Shown here piece by piece: positions 17,265 through 24,969 of a stretch of DNA of 64,000 nucleotides (the stretch's first letter is position 1; every line of letters begins with the position of its first letter). The translations under genes were made by a program, and so were the position numbers. Below the pieces are notes generated by a model, which worked only from the letters and a program-made list of their open reading frames with translations, was not told where the DNA came from and ran no database searches. This DNA is from Mucilaginibacter yixingensis (GTDB taxonomy: Bacteria; Bacteroidota; Bacteroidia; Sphingobacteriales; Sphingobacteriaceae): contig NZ_CP160205.1 in assembly GCF_041080815.1 (NCBI RefSeq), positions 310,001 to 374,000 on the forward strand, read 5' to 3'.

Positions 17265-17291
17265 AAGCGCCCCTCGCGGGCGCTTCTTTGT
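17265..17291 (+). terminator. Terminator after SMUG2-like gene
   Basis: AAGCGCCC and GGGCGCTT around CTCGC, followed by a T-rich run. Confidence 0.8.
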
Positions 17292-17335
17292 TTTTGTTGG
17301 ATAAGTTTTAGGTTTGAAGGTTTTGATGTATTTTC

Positions 17336-17369
17336 TCACGTCATTGCGTGGAACGAAGCAATGACGTGA
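17336..17369. repeat. Single-hairpin form of the 'TCATTGC' repeat
   Basis: TCACGTCATTGC and GCAATGACGTGA pair perfectly (12 bp) over GTGGAACGAA. The core TCATTGC...GGAACGAAGCAAT equals one arm of the long elements. Confidence 0.75.
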
Positions 17370-17385
17370 TGGGATCGCTTATTTA

Positions 17386-17421
17386 AGTCCCTCTCATCTG
17401 GAGAGGGGTTGGGGTGAGGTC
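17386..17421. repeat. 'GGGGTTGGGGTGAGGTC' repeat overlapping a coding 3' end
   Basis: CCTCTCATCTGGAGAGG is a hairpin, followed by GGTTGGGGTGAGGTC. On the minus strand it is translated as the last residues (TSPQPLSR) of the vWA protein. The same sequence bounds the element at 47630-47798. Confidence 0.7.
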
Positions 17422-19544
17422 GCCAACTCACTATGCATCATAGCCCCGGCGGTTTCTGCCAGGCGCACAAACTCGGCGCGATAGCCTTCTTGATCATCAC
17501 CGCGTGCGGCACGGGCAATGCCGATGGCCTGGTTAAAACTGGCTTTGTCTTTAAACTCAGAGTTGCGCAGCAGCATGCCTACCTCTGCCACGGCAGCAGC
17601 AAAACGGAAATCGACAGAAAGCTTGTCGAATGTTTCAGGCTTGTTCATTACTACGGCCTGACTCAGTTTGCTTACATCGCCACCAGGCTGTTTGTAGCGG
17701 AATTTTACAGTCACCAGTTCATTCGATGTTGATTTTACCGGCTTCGTTTCGTTTTTCTGGTATTTCAGCGGATCAACGCTGCCCGCATAATCATCCTTAA
17801 TACCGGCCGGTACAATTTCATAGAAAGCCGTAACGGTGTGCCCAGAGCCCATATCGCCGGCGTCTTTTTTGTCGTTATTAAAATCTTCTTTGGCCATCAG
17901 GCGGTTTTCGTAGCCAATCAATCGGTAGGCCTGTACTTTGGCCGGGTTAAACTCAATCTGCAGTTTCACATCTTTAGCCACGGTGAACATGGTGCCGCCA
18001 AACTCGTTTACCAGTGCTTTGTGGGCCTCGGTAAGGTTGTCGATATAAGCGTAGTTACCGTTGCCCTTATCGGCCAGAGTTTCCATTTTGCTGTCTTTAT
18101 AGTTGCCCATGCCAAAGCCCATGATTGAAAGGTCAACCTTGCTTTCGCGTTCTTCGGTAATCAGTTCTTCCATGCTTTTATCGCTGGAAGCGCCTACATT
18201 AAAATCACCATCGGTAGCCATTACGATGCGGTTGTTGCCGCCTTTCATAAAGTTTTCGCGGGCAATTTTGTAGGCCAGTATAATACCTTCGCCGCCTGCG
18301 GTAGAGCCACCGGCCTGCAGGTTGTCAATTGCCTCGTCAATTTTAGCTTTCTCATCGCCTGATGTTGCGGGAAGTACCAGTCCGGCATTGCCTGCGTATA
18401 CCACAATGGCTACACGATCTTTTTTGCGCAGCTGATCAACCAGCATCTTCATAGAGGTTTTTACCAGCGGTAGTTTGTTAGGCATATTCATTGACCCTGA
18501 AACATCAATCAAAAACACCAGGTTTGATGCCGGCAGACTTTCTGCTGGGATGGTGCGCGCTTTCAGCCCGATGCGCAGCAGCTGATGTTTAGGGTTCCAT
18601 GGTGCGATGGCCAGATCAGTCTGGATGGTCACGGGTTCCCCCGCTTTCGGCTCGTTATATTGATACTTAAAATAGTTAATCATTTCCTCAATGCGGATGG
18701 CATCTTTTGGAGGCAGTTGCCCGCCCTGAATAAAGCGGCGCATGTTGCTGTAAGAAGCGGCATCTACATCAACCGAGAAGGTAGACAGCGGACTTTCCAG
18801 CGGATTTATAAACTTGTTCTCTACTATCGGGGCGTATGATTCTGTACCTGGTGCCGCGCCGCGTATTTGTATCTGCGTATATCCCTTAACGCCAGTTCTT
18901 GATGCCTGGTCGCCATAAGTGTCAATTATCTGAGCTTTTTCAATTACCGTTGCGGGCAGGTTTGTTGTGCTTTGTTGCGTATTGCCCCCAGTATATGCTT
19001 TGCCATTAAGCCGTACTTTGGTTACCTGCTGCCCCTGGTGGGTTACCGTTCCGTCGGCACCAACCTCCATGCCTTTCAGTTTCTTTAGTAATTCATCAAC
19101 AGCAGCCGGGTCGGCGTTTACATGGTAAGGACTGGCATTATATTGGTCGGTATCTACTTTGACCACTACTTCCTTAAGATCGGCATTGCTGGGCTGTAGA
19201 ATAATTGACCCCAGTTTAATTTCCTTTGTTGTTAGTTGGGCCGGATAGCTTTTAACTTGCTTAATAAAACCAACATAGCTGAAAGACAGGGTAAAGGGTG
19301 ATGGCTTAATGTTTTTAAAGGCGAATGTCCCCGCCGCATCAGTGGCCTGGACAATAGTATCTTTTACCGAAACAAATTTTATGGTAACGCCAGGAAGCGC
19401 TTTTCCTGATTCGTCTACCACCTTGCCGCTGATGGTTTGCGTTAGTGTATAAGGTATTCCAATGGCTGTAGGTTTATTTTGTGCCTGTCCGGTCGCGGCG
19501 GCCAGCAACATGAAAAGCAAAAGTGTTGTTGTTTTCATTTTCAT
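17394..19544 (-). CDS. vWA-domain protein (YfbK type) with CarboxypepD_reg and plug-like N-terminus
   Basis: 716 residues. After a signal peptide (MKMKTTTLLLFMLLAAATGQA) come a CarboxypepD_reg domain (SGKVVDESGKALPGVTIKF), then KEVVVKVDTDQY and a stretch like a TonB-receptor plug (LKKLKGMEVGADGTVTHQG ... NGKAYTGGN). The YfbK core follows: STFSVDVDAASYSNMRRFI, a vWA domain with intact MIDAS (FLIDVSGSMN), and a DUF3520-like C-terminus. It is divergent from an ECF sigma factor. The last residues, ATSPQPLSR, come from an intergenic repeat. Starts at 19571, 19544 and 19538 are possible; 19544 gives a clean signal peptide. Role unknown; probably a surface or periplasmic metal-dependent binding protein. 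Confidence 0.85.
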   Translation of the reverse strand: MKMKTTTLLLFMLLAAATGQAQNKPTAIGIPYTLTQTISGKVVDESGKALPGVTIKFVSVKDTIVQATDAAGTFAFKNIKPSPFTLSFSYVGFIKQVKSYPAQLTTKEIKLGSIILQPSNADLKEVVVKVDTDQYNASPYHVNADPAAVDELLKKLKGMEVGADGTVTHQGQQVTKVRLNGKAYTGGNTQQSTTNLPATVIEKAQIIDTYGDQASRTGVKGYTQIQIRGAAPGTESYAPIVENKFINPLESPLSTFSVDVDAASYSNMRRFIQGGQLPPKDAIRIEEMINYFKYQYNEPKAGEPVTIQTDLAIAPWNPKHQLLRIGLKARTIPAESLPASNLVFLIDVSGSMNMPNKLPLVKTSMKMLVDQLRKKDRVAIVVYAGNAGLVLPATSGDEKAKIDEAIDNLQAGGSTAGGEGIILAYKIARENFMKGGNNRIVMATDGDFNVGASSDKSMEELITEERESKVDLSIMGFGMGNYKDSKMETLADKGNGNYAYIDNLTEAHKALVNEFGGTMFTVAKDVKLQIEFNPAKVQAYRLIGYENRLMAKEDFNNDKKDAGDMGSGHTVTAFYEIVPAGIKDDYAGSVDPLKYQKNETKPVKSTSNELVTVKFRYKQPGGDVSKLSQAVVMNKPETFDKLSVDFRFAAAVAEVGMLLRNSEFKDKASFNQAIGIARAARGDDQEGYRAEFVRLAETAGAMMHSELATSPQPLSR

Positions 19545-19784
19545 AAGTTTTAGGGGTAATATGCTTACCATTAATTAATTGGTGAATAAAAAGACATGTC
19601 ATACCACCAAGTTAGCGCGTTATTGTGCGCCCATATTGAAATAGAGATGAACCGCCCTTTTAATTAGACGCTGCGCCGAAAAAAGTCGACTTTATTGCCA
19701 GCGCCATTGTCTTCATCGTTTAAAAGATGCAGTGCGCAAGGCATTTCCATAAGCCATTAAAAAAAATTATTTTGATGCCGATAA

Positions 19785-20354
19785 ATGAATCCGTTCAAAC
19801 CGTCTGCCTATAACGATGATGCTGCCGATCAGCAACTGCTGGCCAACTACCGGGAAACCGGCGATGTGGCCGTGCTGGGCCGGTTGTATAAACCGTATAT
19901 GGGACTGGTTTATGGCGTTTGTTTAAAGTATCTGAAGGACGAAGAGCTGTGTAAAGATGCCGTGATGCAGATATTTGAGGAGCTGGTAAACAAAGCTGCC
20001 CGGCACGAGGTAAAACAGTTTAGAAGCTGGCTTTACGTGCTTACCCGCAACTTTTGCTTGATGGAACTGCGCAAAACAAAAAAGGCGGAAATGGTTAATT
20101 TAGATGATGTTATGGAAAATGCCCTTGTTTTGCATCATGAAGATGGAGACAGTGAGGCAACCATGAAGGCGCTGGAGCGTTGCATGCAAAAACTGCCCGC
20201 CGCCCAGAAGCAAAGCATCAGCCTGTTTTATTATGAGGAGCGATGCTATAAAGAAGTAGCCGAACAAACCGGCTACAGCATGAATGAGGTGAAGAGTTAT
20301 ATACAAAACGGGAAGCGCAACCTGAAAATTTGCCTGGAAAAGAACCGTGAGTAA
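19785..20354 (+). CDS. RNA polymerase ECF sigma factor
   Basis: 189 residues with region 2 (FGRLYKPYMGLVYGV-like start, DAVMQIFEELVNKA, FRSWLYVLTRNFCLMELRK) and region 4 (LPAAQKQSISLFYYEERCYKEVAEQTGYSMNEVKSYIQNGKRNLK). It directs RNA polymerase to a small regulon. The next gene starts inside its stop codon region (8-base overlap) and has an anti-sigma-like N-terminus, so the two form a regulatory pair. The 213-base divergent gap to the vWA gene has no clear TAnnTTTG box on the plus strand, which would be consistent with a different (self) promoter. Confidence 0.92.
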   Translation: MNPFKPSAYNDDAADQQLLANYRETGDVAVLGRLYKPYMGLVYGVCLKYLKDEELCKDAVMQIFEELVNKAARHEVKQFRSWLYVLTRNFCLMELRKTKKAEMVNLDDVMENALVLHHEDGDSEATMKALERCMQKLPAAQKQSISLFYYEERCYKEVAEQTGYSMNEVKSYIQNGKRNLKICLEKNRE

Positions 20355-21687
20355 TAAAAAAGCAGACATATCGCAAATCAGGAAGTATCTGGAAGGAGAG
20401 CTTGATACCCGCGCCATGCACCAACTGGAACGCCAGGCACAGGACGATCCTTTTTTGATGGAGGCGATAGAAGGCTTTGAACAATCGGGTAAAGATCAGC
20501 ACGCTAACCTGGCCGATCTGGAAAACCGGTTACAGGCGCGTACGGAAAAGAAAAAGGTGCGCCCGTTGTGGCCTTATATTGGCGCAGCAGCTTCGCTACT
20601 GGTGGCCATTACTATTGGCTATCTGTTATGGCCACATAACAGTCCGGAAAAAATGCCGGCAGAAAAACGTTTTGCTGCGCAGATTGATCATCCACAGGTG
20701 AAGGTAGATACCGTTATTCCGCCGGTGGTAAATCATCAGGAGTTAGTGGCAGCTACGCCAGTGCCCACACAAACTTACCGGCAGGCTACCGTAAAAGCTG
20801 CGGTGCAAGCGCCGGTACCGGCTGGGCAAGAGGAGGCTCAGCAAGAGATGGTTCAGCCGTCAGATGAACAGACGCCAGCAGGTAGCCCGCTGGCAGAAGA
20901 TAAAGCAGGCCCTGGTGAAAATAGTCTTTTCAAGAAGGAGGCGAAAAGTAGCTATGGATATGTCAATCAGGCAACCATCCAGAATAGCTATACACAGGCA
21001 CACCGGGCTGATACTGCTGCCCTGATGTTGAAAGAGGTGGTGGTGCCCGGTCGCAATCAACCTAAAAAGAATATCAATACAGCCGTTAACACGGCAGTAC
21101 CCGGCAGTGTGGAAGGTGTAAAAACAGTTACACCCGAATTTAGAGTGAATGGGCGGGTTTATGACGAACTAGGTGTGCCGCTGCCGGGTGTTAGTGTTAC
21201 CAACGCCATCACCAGGATATCTGCCGTTACGGATGTGGAAGGACGATTTACCCTACCGGCCAAAGACGGCCAAACACTCGATATCAGTTACATTGGCTAT
21301 GCCCAGAAACATGTAAAGGCTAAAGATAGCCTTCGGGTTGCCCTGGAAGCCAGCAATAATAGTTTAGCAGAAGTAGTGGTAGTAGGTTATGGCGGCGTAA
21401 AATCTGAAGAGCCGGATAACAGCGCTCACCCTAAAACGGGTTGGGATAACTATAACAGCTATCTTAAAAAATTGGCTATTGCGCCCAACGGTCAAACCGG
21501 CGCTGTACGTATCTCCTTTACTGTTAATAGCAACGGCGGTTTGGATAATTTCAAGATTTTAAAAAGCCTAAACGCATCGGCCGACCAAATGGCTATTGAA
21601 CTGGTGAAGAACGGCCCTGCATGGCAGCCTGATGCCAGCGGAAAAGCCAAAACAATTAGACTGAGAATTCATTTTAATAAAAAATAG
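20347..21687 (+). CDS. Anti-sigma-like membrane protein with CarboxypepD_reg and TonB_C-like domains
   Basis: 446 residues from a GTG start that overlaps the sigma gene by 8 bases. Residues 1-70 (ISQIRKYLEGELDTRAMHQLERQAQDDPFL) resemble the cytoplasmic part of Bacteroidota anti-sigma proteins. One membrane helix follows (YIGAAASLLVAITIGYLLW, about 76-94), then a long Pro/Gln-rich periplasmic linker, a CarboxypepD_reg domain (NGRVYDELGVPLPGVSVTN), the SusC-type box LAEVVVVGYGGV, and a TonB C-terminal-like domain (VRISFTVNSNGGLDNFKILKSL). It probably holds the sigma factor at the membrane and senses an envelope cue. The exact mechanism is inference. Confidence 0.8.
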   Translation: MSNKKADISQIRKYLEGELDTRAMHQLERQAQDDPFLMEAIEGFEQSGKDQHANLADLENRLQARTEKKKVRPLWPYIGAAASLLVAITIGYLLWPHNSPEKMPAEKRFAAQIDHPQVKVDTVIPPVVNHQELVAATPVPTQTYRQATVKAAVQAPVPAGQEEAQQEMVQPSDEQTPAGSPLAEDKAGPGENSLFKKEAKSSYGYVNQATIQNSYTQAHRADTAALMLKEVVVPGRNQPKKNINTAVNTAVPGSVEGVKTVTPEFRVNGRVYDELGVPLPGVSVTNAITRISAVTDVEGRFTLPAKDGQTLDISYIGYAQKHVKAKDSLRVALEASNNSLAEVVVVGYGGVKSEEPDNSAHPKTGWDNYNSYLKKLAIAPNGQTGAVRISFTVNSNGGLDNFKILKSLNASADQMAIELVKNGPAWQPDASGKAKTIRLRIHFNKK

Positions 21688-21732
21688 CAATAAACTTTTG
21701 CGCTACCCAAACTTATCTAACATTTACCTGCA

Positions 21733-23529
21733 ATGAAAAAAGCGTTTTTGATATTGGCTGTTGTCATAGGCATGGCAGCATGTAAGCAGCCTTCTGGGCA
21801 TCAATCTACCGAAATCACTACCGGTAATGCTGATTTTGCCAAAGTACTGGACGATTATTACAACGACCGTATGGAGTTGTTTCCGCTGGAATCAACCTTT
21901 GCCGGCGATACCACTTATAATGATTTGCTGCCTAATGATGGTTCGCAGGCTTTCTTGAAACAGTCGCATGATCTGTATAGCACCTACCTGGCCAAGGTAA
22001 AAGCGTTTAAACGCGATGATCTGGACGAGAACGATAAGCTATCCTACGATATTTTTACCTACGAGGCTCAGCTGGCGCTGGATGGTTTTCAATACCATTT
22101 TGAATACATGCCGTTTAGCCAGTTTTCTGCGTTGCCATTAACTATGGGCCAACTGGGATCGGGCACTAATGCGCAGCCATTTAAAACGCCCGGCGATTAC
22201 CTGCGCTGGGAAAAGCGTGTGCAGGCGTTTACCGTTTGGGCCGATACCGCCATTGCCAATTTTAACAAAGGAATCAAAGCGGGGGTAGTGCTACCGAAGG
22301 CGCTGGTGGTTAAAATGATTCCACAAATGCAGGCCATGGTGGTTACATCGCCAGAGAAAAGTTTGTTTTATGGGCCGATTGATAGCTTGCCAAAAACCTT
22401 TAGTCCGGCACAGAAAGAGCAATTGATTGTCGCTTATAAATCAATGATTATGCAGCAGCTGGTGCCCACTTATAAAAAACTGGCAGATTACCTGCAAAAC
22501 GATTACCTGCCGCACGCGCGCACCACGTCGGGCTTGTCGGCTTTGCCAAATGGTGCAGCCATGTATCAATACCTCGTAAAACAGCAAACCACTACCGATA
22601 AAACACCTGATGAGATCTATAACCTCGGCCTTAAAGAAGTAGCCCGTATACGTACCCAGATGGATAGCATCAAAAGTATGCTGCTGTTTAAGGGCGATCT
22701 GCAAGCATTTTTTAAATCGCTCAAAGACGATCCTCGGTTTATGCCGTTCACAAAGCCTGAACAGGTGTTGAACGCCTTTGAGCAGATCCACAAACGGATG
22801 GAGCCAAACCTGAAGAAGATGTTTAACCATGTGCCCAAAACACCGTTTGAGATCAGACAGACCGAGGCCTTCCGCGCCGCATCTGCCAGTGCAGAGTATA
22901 TGCCGGGCAGTGCAGATGGCAAGCGCCCGGGGATTTTTTATGTACCGATACTGGATGCGCGTAAATTCAATATCACCTCGGGCATGCAATCGTTGTTTTT
23001 GCATGAGGCTATTCCGGGTCATCATTACCAGATCTCTTTGACGCAGGAAAACACATCGTTGCCTAAATTCCGTCGCTTTGATACCGGCGAGACGGCCTAC
23101 GTAGAAGGCTGGGCATTGTACTGCGAGTCATTAGGTAAAGAGCTGGGTTTATATGAGAACCCATACCAGCATATTGGTGCGCTTGGTGATGAGATGCATC
23201 GTGCCATCCGCCTGGTGGTGGATGTTGGTTTGCACACTAAAAACATGACACGCGAAGAAGCCATTAAATACATGATGGACAACCAGTCTATCAGCGAGCA
23301 GGGCGCTACTGCCGAGATTGAGCGTTACATGGCTATCCCGGGGCAGGCGCTGGCCTACAAAATTGGTGCGTTGAAGATCAGAGAACTGCGCAATCGCTGT
23401 CAGCAGAAATTAGGCGCTAAGTTCAATTTAGCCGAATTTCATAACCAGGTGCTGAAAGATGGTGCCATGCCAATGAGCGTGTTTGAGCGCAAGATCAATG
23501 CCTGGGCCGATGCGCAGGCCAAACAATAA
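21733..23529 (+). CDS. DUF885 family lipoprotein, probable metallopeptidase
   Basis: 598 residues. The N-terminus (MKKAFLILAVVIGMAAC, Cys17) is a lipoprotein signal. The DUF885 domain fills the rest, with the zinc-type motif LHEAIPGHHYQISL (HExxPGHH) and a downstream ETAYVEGWALYCESLGKELG segment that supplies the third ligand (Glu). Relatives act as carboxypeptidase-like or dipeptidyl peptidases, but few have been tested. It lies 45 bases after the anti-sigma-like gene and could share its transcript; no terminator is obvious between them. Confidence 0.88.
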   Translation: MKKAFLILAVVIGMAACKQPSGHQSTEITTGNADFAKVLDDYYNDRMELFPLESTFAGDTTYNDLLPNDGSQAFLKQSHDLYSTYLAKVKAFKRDDLDENDKLSYDIFTYEAQLALDGFQYHFEYMPFSQFSALPLTMGQLGSGTNAQPFKTPGDYLRWEKRVQAFTVWADTAIANFNKGIKAGVVLPKALVVKMIPQMQAMVVTSPEKSLFYGPIDSLPKTFSPAQKEQLIVAYKSMIMQQLVPTYKKLADYLQNDYLPHARTTSGLSALPNGAAMYQYLVKQQTTTDKTPDEIYNLGLKEVARIRTQMDSIKSMLLFKGDLQAFFKSLKDDPRFMPFTKPEQVLNAFEQIHKRMEPNLKKMFNHVPKTPFEIRQTEAFRAASASAEYMPGSADGKRPGIFYVPILDARKFNITSGMQSLFLHEAIPGHHYQISLTQENTSLPKFRRFDTGETAYVEGWALYCESLGKELGLYENPYQHIGALGDEMHRAIRLVVDVGLHTKNMTREEAIKYMMDNQSISEQGATAEIERYMAIPGQALAYKIGALKIRELRNRCQQKLGAKFNLAEFHNQVLKDGAMPMSVFERKINAWADAQAKQ

Positions 23530-23552
23530 GCCGGTATTGGTGTCAGTAAGGT

Positions 23553-23777
23553 ATGATACCTTACGGCAACAAGGCGGGTAATTCAGGCGTGGTGGCTTTT
23601 GAGGCCGGCAGCGGATGGATAACGGTACGCTTTATTGATGGTACCGATTATACCTATACTAATGCCAGCGCAGGCGCAGCTAACATCAGGCAGATGAAAG
23701 AGCTGGCAGCAAGCGGCCGCGGGTTAAGCACGTTTATTAGTACAACCGTTAAAAACCGGTATGAAAGTAAGCATTAG
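23553..23777 (+). CDS. Small KTSC-like domain protein
   Basis: 74 residues. The pattern VVAFEAGSGWITVRFIDGTDYTYTN ... MKELAASGRGLSTFISTTVKNRY resembles the KTSC domain (a short beta-rich module with a G-x-Y-Y turn and a final SxxVKxxY). No signal peptide. It begins 23 bases after the DUF885 stop. Function unknown; some KTSC proteins are linked to RNA metabolism or phage-derived loci, which cannot be concluded here. Confidence 0.65.
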   Translation: MIPYGNKAGNSGVVAFEAGSGWITVRFIDGTDYTYTNASAGAANIRQMKELAASGRGLSTFISTTVKNRYESKH

Positions 23778-23825
23778 GTTTTTTGATATGATCTTTATAA
23801 CTTACTTATCCAAAGCCCCCTAATT

Positions 23826-24176
23826 ATGTTAAAAACTGCTGTACCTATTCTGGCCTCGCTGAATACTGCCGAGACCATTAGCTATTACACCCAGAAATTG
23901 GGGTTTAACTTGCAAGCCAACTGGGATGGTTATCTCATCTTTAACCGCAATGATGTTGGCATTCATCTCTGGCTCACGGATAACCCGGAGATCCCCAAAA
24001 ACACCGGCTGTTATATTTATGTAAGCGATGTGCGCACGTTATATGGCGAGTATCAGGCGCATAATATCATTCATCCCAATGGTAAGCTGGAATTAAAGCC
24101 CTGGAAAATGCTGCAATTCAGCGTTCTGGATAACAACGGGAATATTATTCATTTTGGAGAGAGCACGGGAGAGTAA
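23826..24176 (+). CDS. VOC-family (glyoxalase/bleomycin-resistance-like) protein
   Basis: 116 residues with the vicinal oxygen chelate pattern: MLKTAVPILASLNTAETISYYTQKLGFNLQ, FNRNDVGIHLWLTD, CYIYVSDVRTLYGEYQ, and the closing FSVLDNNGNIIHFGES. A single VOC half-module pair, cytoplasmic, likely a homodimer. The fold covers bleomycin-binding proteins, dioxygenases and glyoxalases; the Trp-rich strand and size are closest to bleomycin-resistance-like members, but the ligand is not predictable. The gene ends just before a palindromic repeat. Confidence 0.85.
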   Translation: MLKTAVPILASLNTAETISYYTQKLGFNLQANWDGYLIFNRNDVGIHLWLTDNPEIPKNTGCYIYVSDVRTLYGEYQAHNIIHPNGKLELKPWKMLQFSVLDNNGNIIHFGESTGE

Positions 24177-24189
24177 GCGTTCCAAAAAA

Positions 24190-24265
24190 CGTAGAGCCAC
24201 ATATTTGTGGCTCCATTAAGATATTCAGACCTCGCATGTGTGAGCCACAAATATGTGGCTCTACG
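24190..24265. repeat. Nested palindromic repeat
   Basis: Two 24-base arms (24190-24213 and 24242-24265) are exact inverted copies, bounded by CGTAGAG and CTCTACG. Each arm is itself a hairpin (GAGCCACA-TATT-TGTGGCTC). It lies between convergent genes and ends 3 bases from the response-regulator stop, so it may serve as a terminator. Confidence 0.85.
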
Positions 24266-24268
24266 GTG

Positions 24269-24964
24269 TTAATTCACCAGCAACTTATATCCTTTACCAT
24301 GCACATTGATGATCTCTACGCTAGGGTCATCGCGCAGGTATTTGCGAATCTTGCTCAGAAAAACGTCCATGCTGCGGCCGTTAAAGTAGTTGTCGTCATG
24401 CCAGATGTTCAGCAGGGCTTCCTCGCGGGTGAGCACTTCGTTTTGGCGCAGGCAGAGCAGGCGCAGCAGTTCGGCCTCTTTAGTAGATAATTTCTGCTGC
24501 TGATCGCCGTGAGTGATGATCTGGGTGGTAAAGTCAAAATCGTACTTGCCCACTCTAAATTGTTGTTGCTTTACTTCCTCCTTTTTGTCGGCGCCTGCGG
24601 CAACGCGTTTCAGCAGGGCGTTAATGCGCAGCAACAACTCTTCAATGCGGAAGGGTTTGGTAATATAATCATCGCCACCCAGGGTAAAAGCCTGTGTTTT
24701 ATCTTCAATCATGCCTTTGGCGGTAGCAAAAATAATGGGTACCCCGGTATCCATCTTTCTGATCTCTTTACCCAATGTAAAGCCGTCTTTTTTTGGCATC
24801 ATTACGTCCAGAATCAACAGGTCGAAGCTTTGCTTGGTAAACTCGCGTAAACCCTCCTCGCCGTCTTTACACAGCACCACGTCAAATTTACCTTTTAGCT
24901 GCAGATAGTCCTGTAACAGCATACCCAGGTTTGGGTCGTCCTCAACTAGTAGTATTTTTTTCAT
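24269..24964 (-). CDS. OmpR/PhoB-family response regulator
   Basis: 231 residues. The receiver domain has the acidic pair Glu8-Asp9-Asp10, phosphoacceptor Asp53 in LLILDVMMPKKDG, and Lys near 103 in YITKPF. The winged-helix DNA-binding domain covers about 130-231 (STKEAELLRLLCLRQNEVLTREEALLNIW ... RSMDVFLSKIRKYL ... VHGKGYKLL). Its histidine kinase lies 5 bases upstream in the same operon. It resembles the RprY group of Bacteroidota. The 3' end abuts a nested palindrome. Confidence 0.95.
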   Translation of the reverse strand: MKKILLVEDDPNLGMLLQDYLQLKGKFDVVLCKDGEEGLREFTKQSFDLLILDVMMPKKDGFTLGKEIRKMDTGVPIIFATAKGMIEDKTQAFTLGGDDYITKPFRIEELLLRINALLKRVAAGADKKEEVKQQQFRVGKYDFDFTTQIITHGDQQQKLSTKEAELLRLLCLRQNEVLTREEALLNIWHDDNYFNGRSMDVFLSKIRKYLRDDPSVEIINVHGKGYKLLVN

Positions 24965-24969
24965 GTATT

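Noticed and set aside
22441..23025. Open frame of 194 codons antisense to the DUF885 gene
   Set aside because: The sense strand carries the HExxPGHH motif and lipobox; the antisense product is Cys/His/Arg-rich with no pattern.
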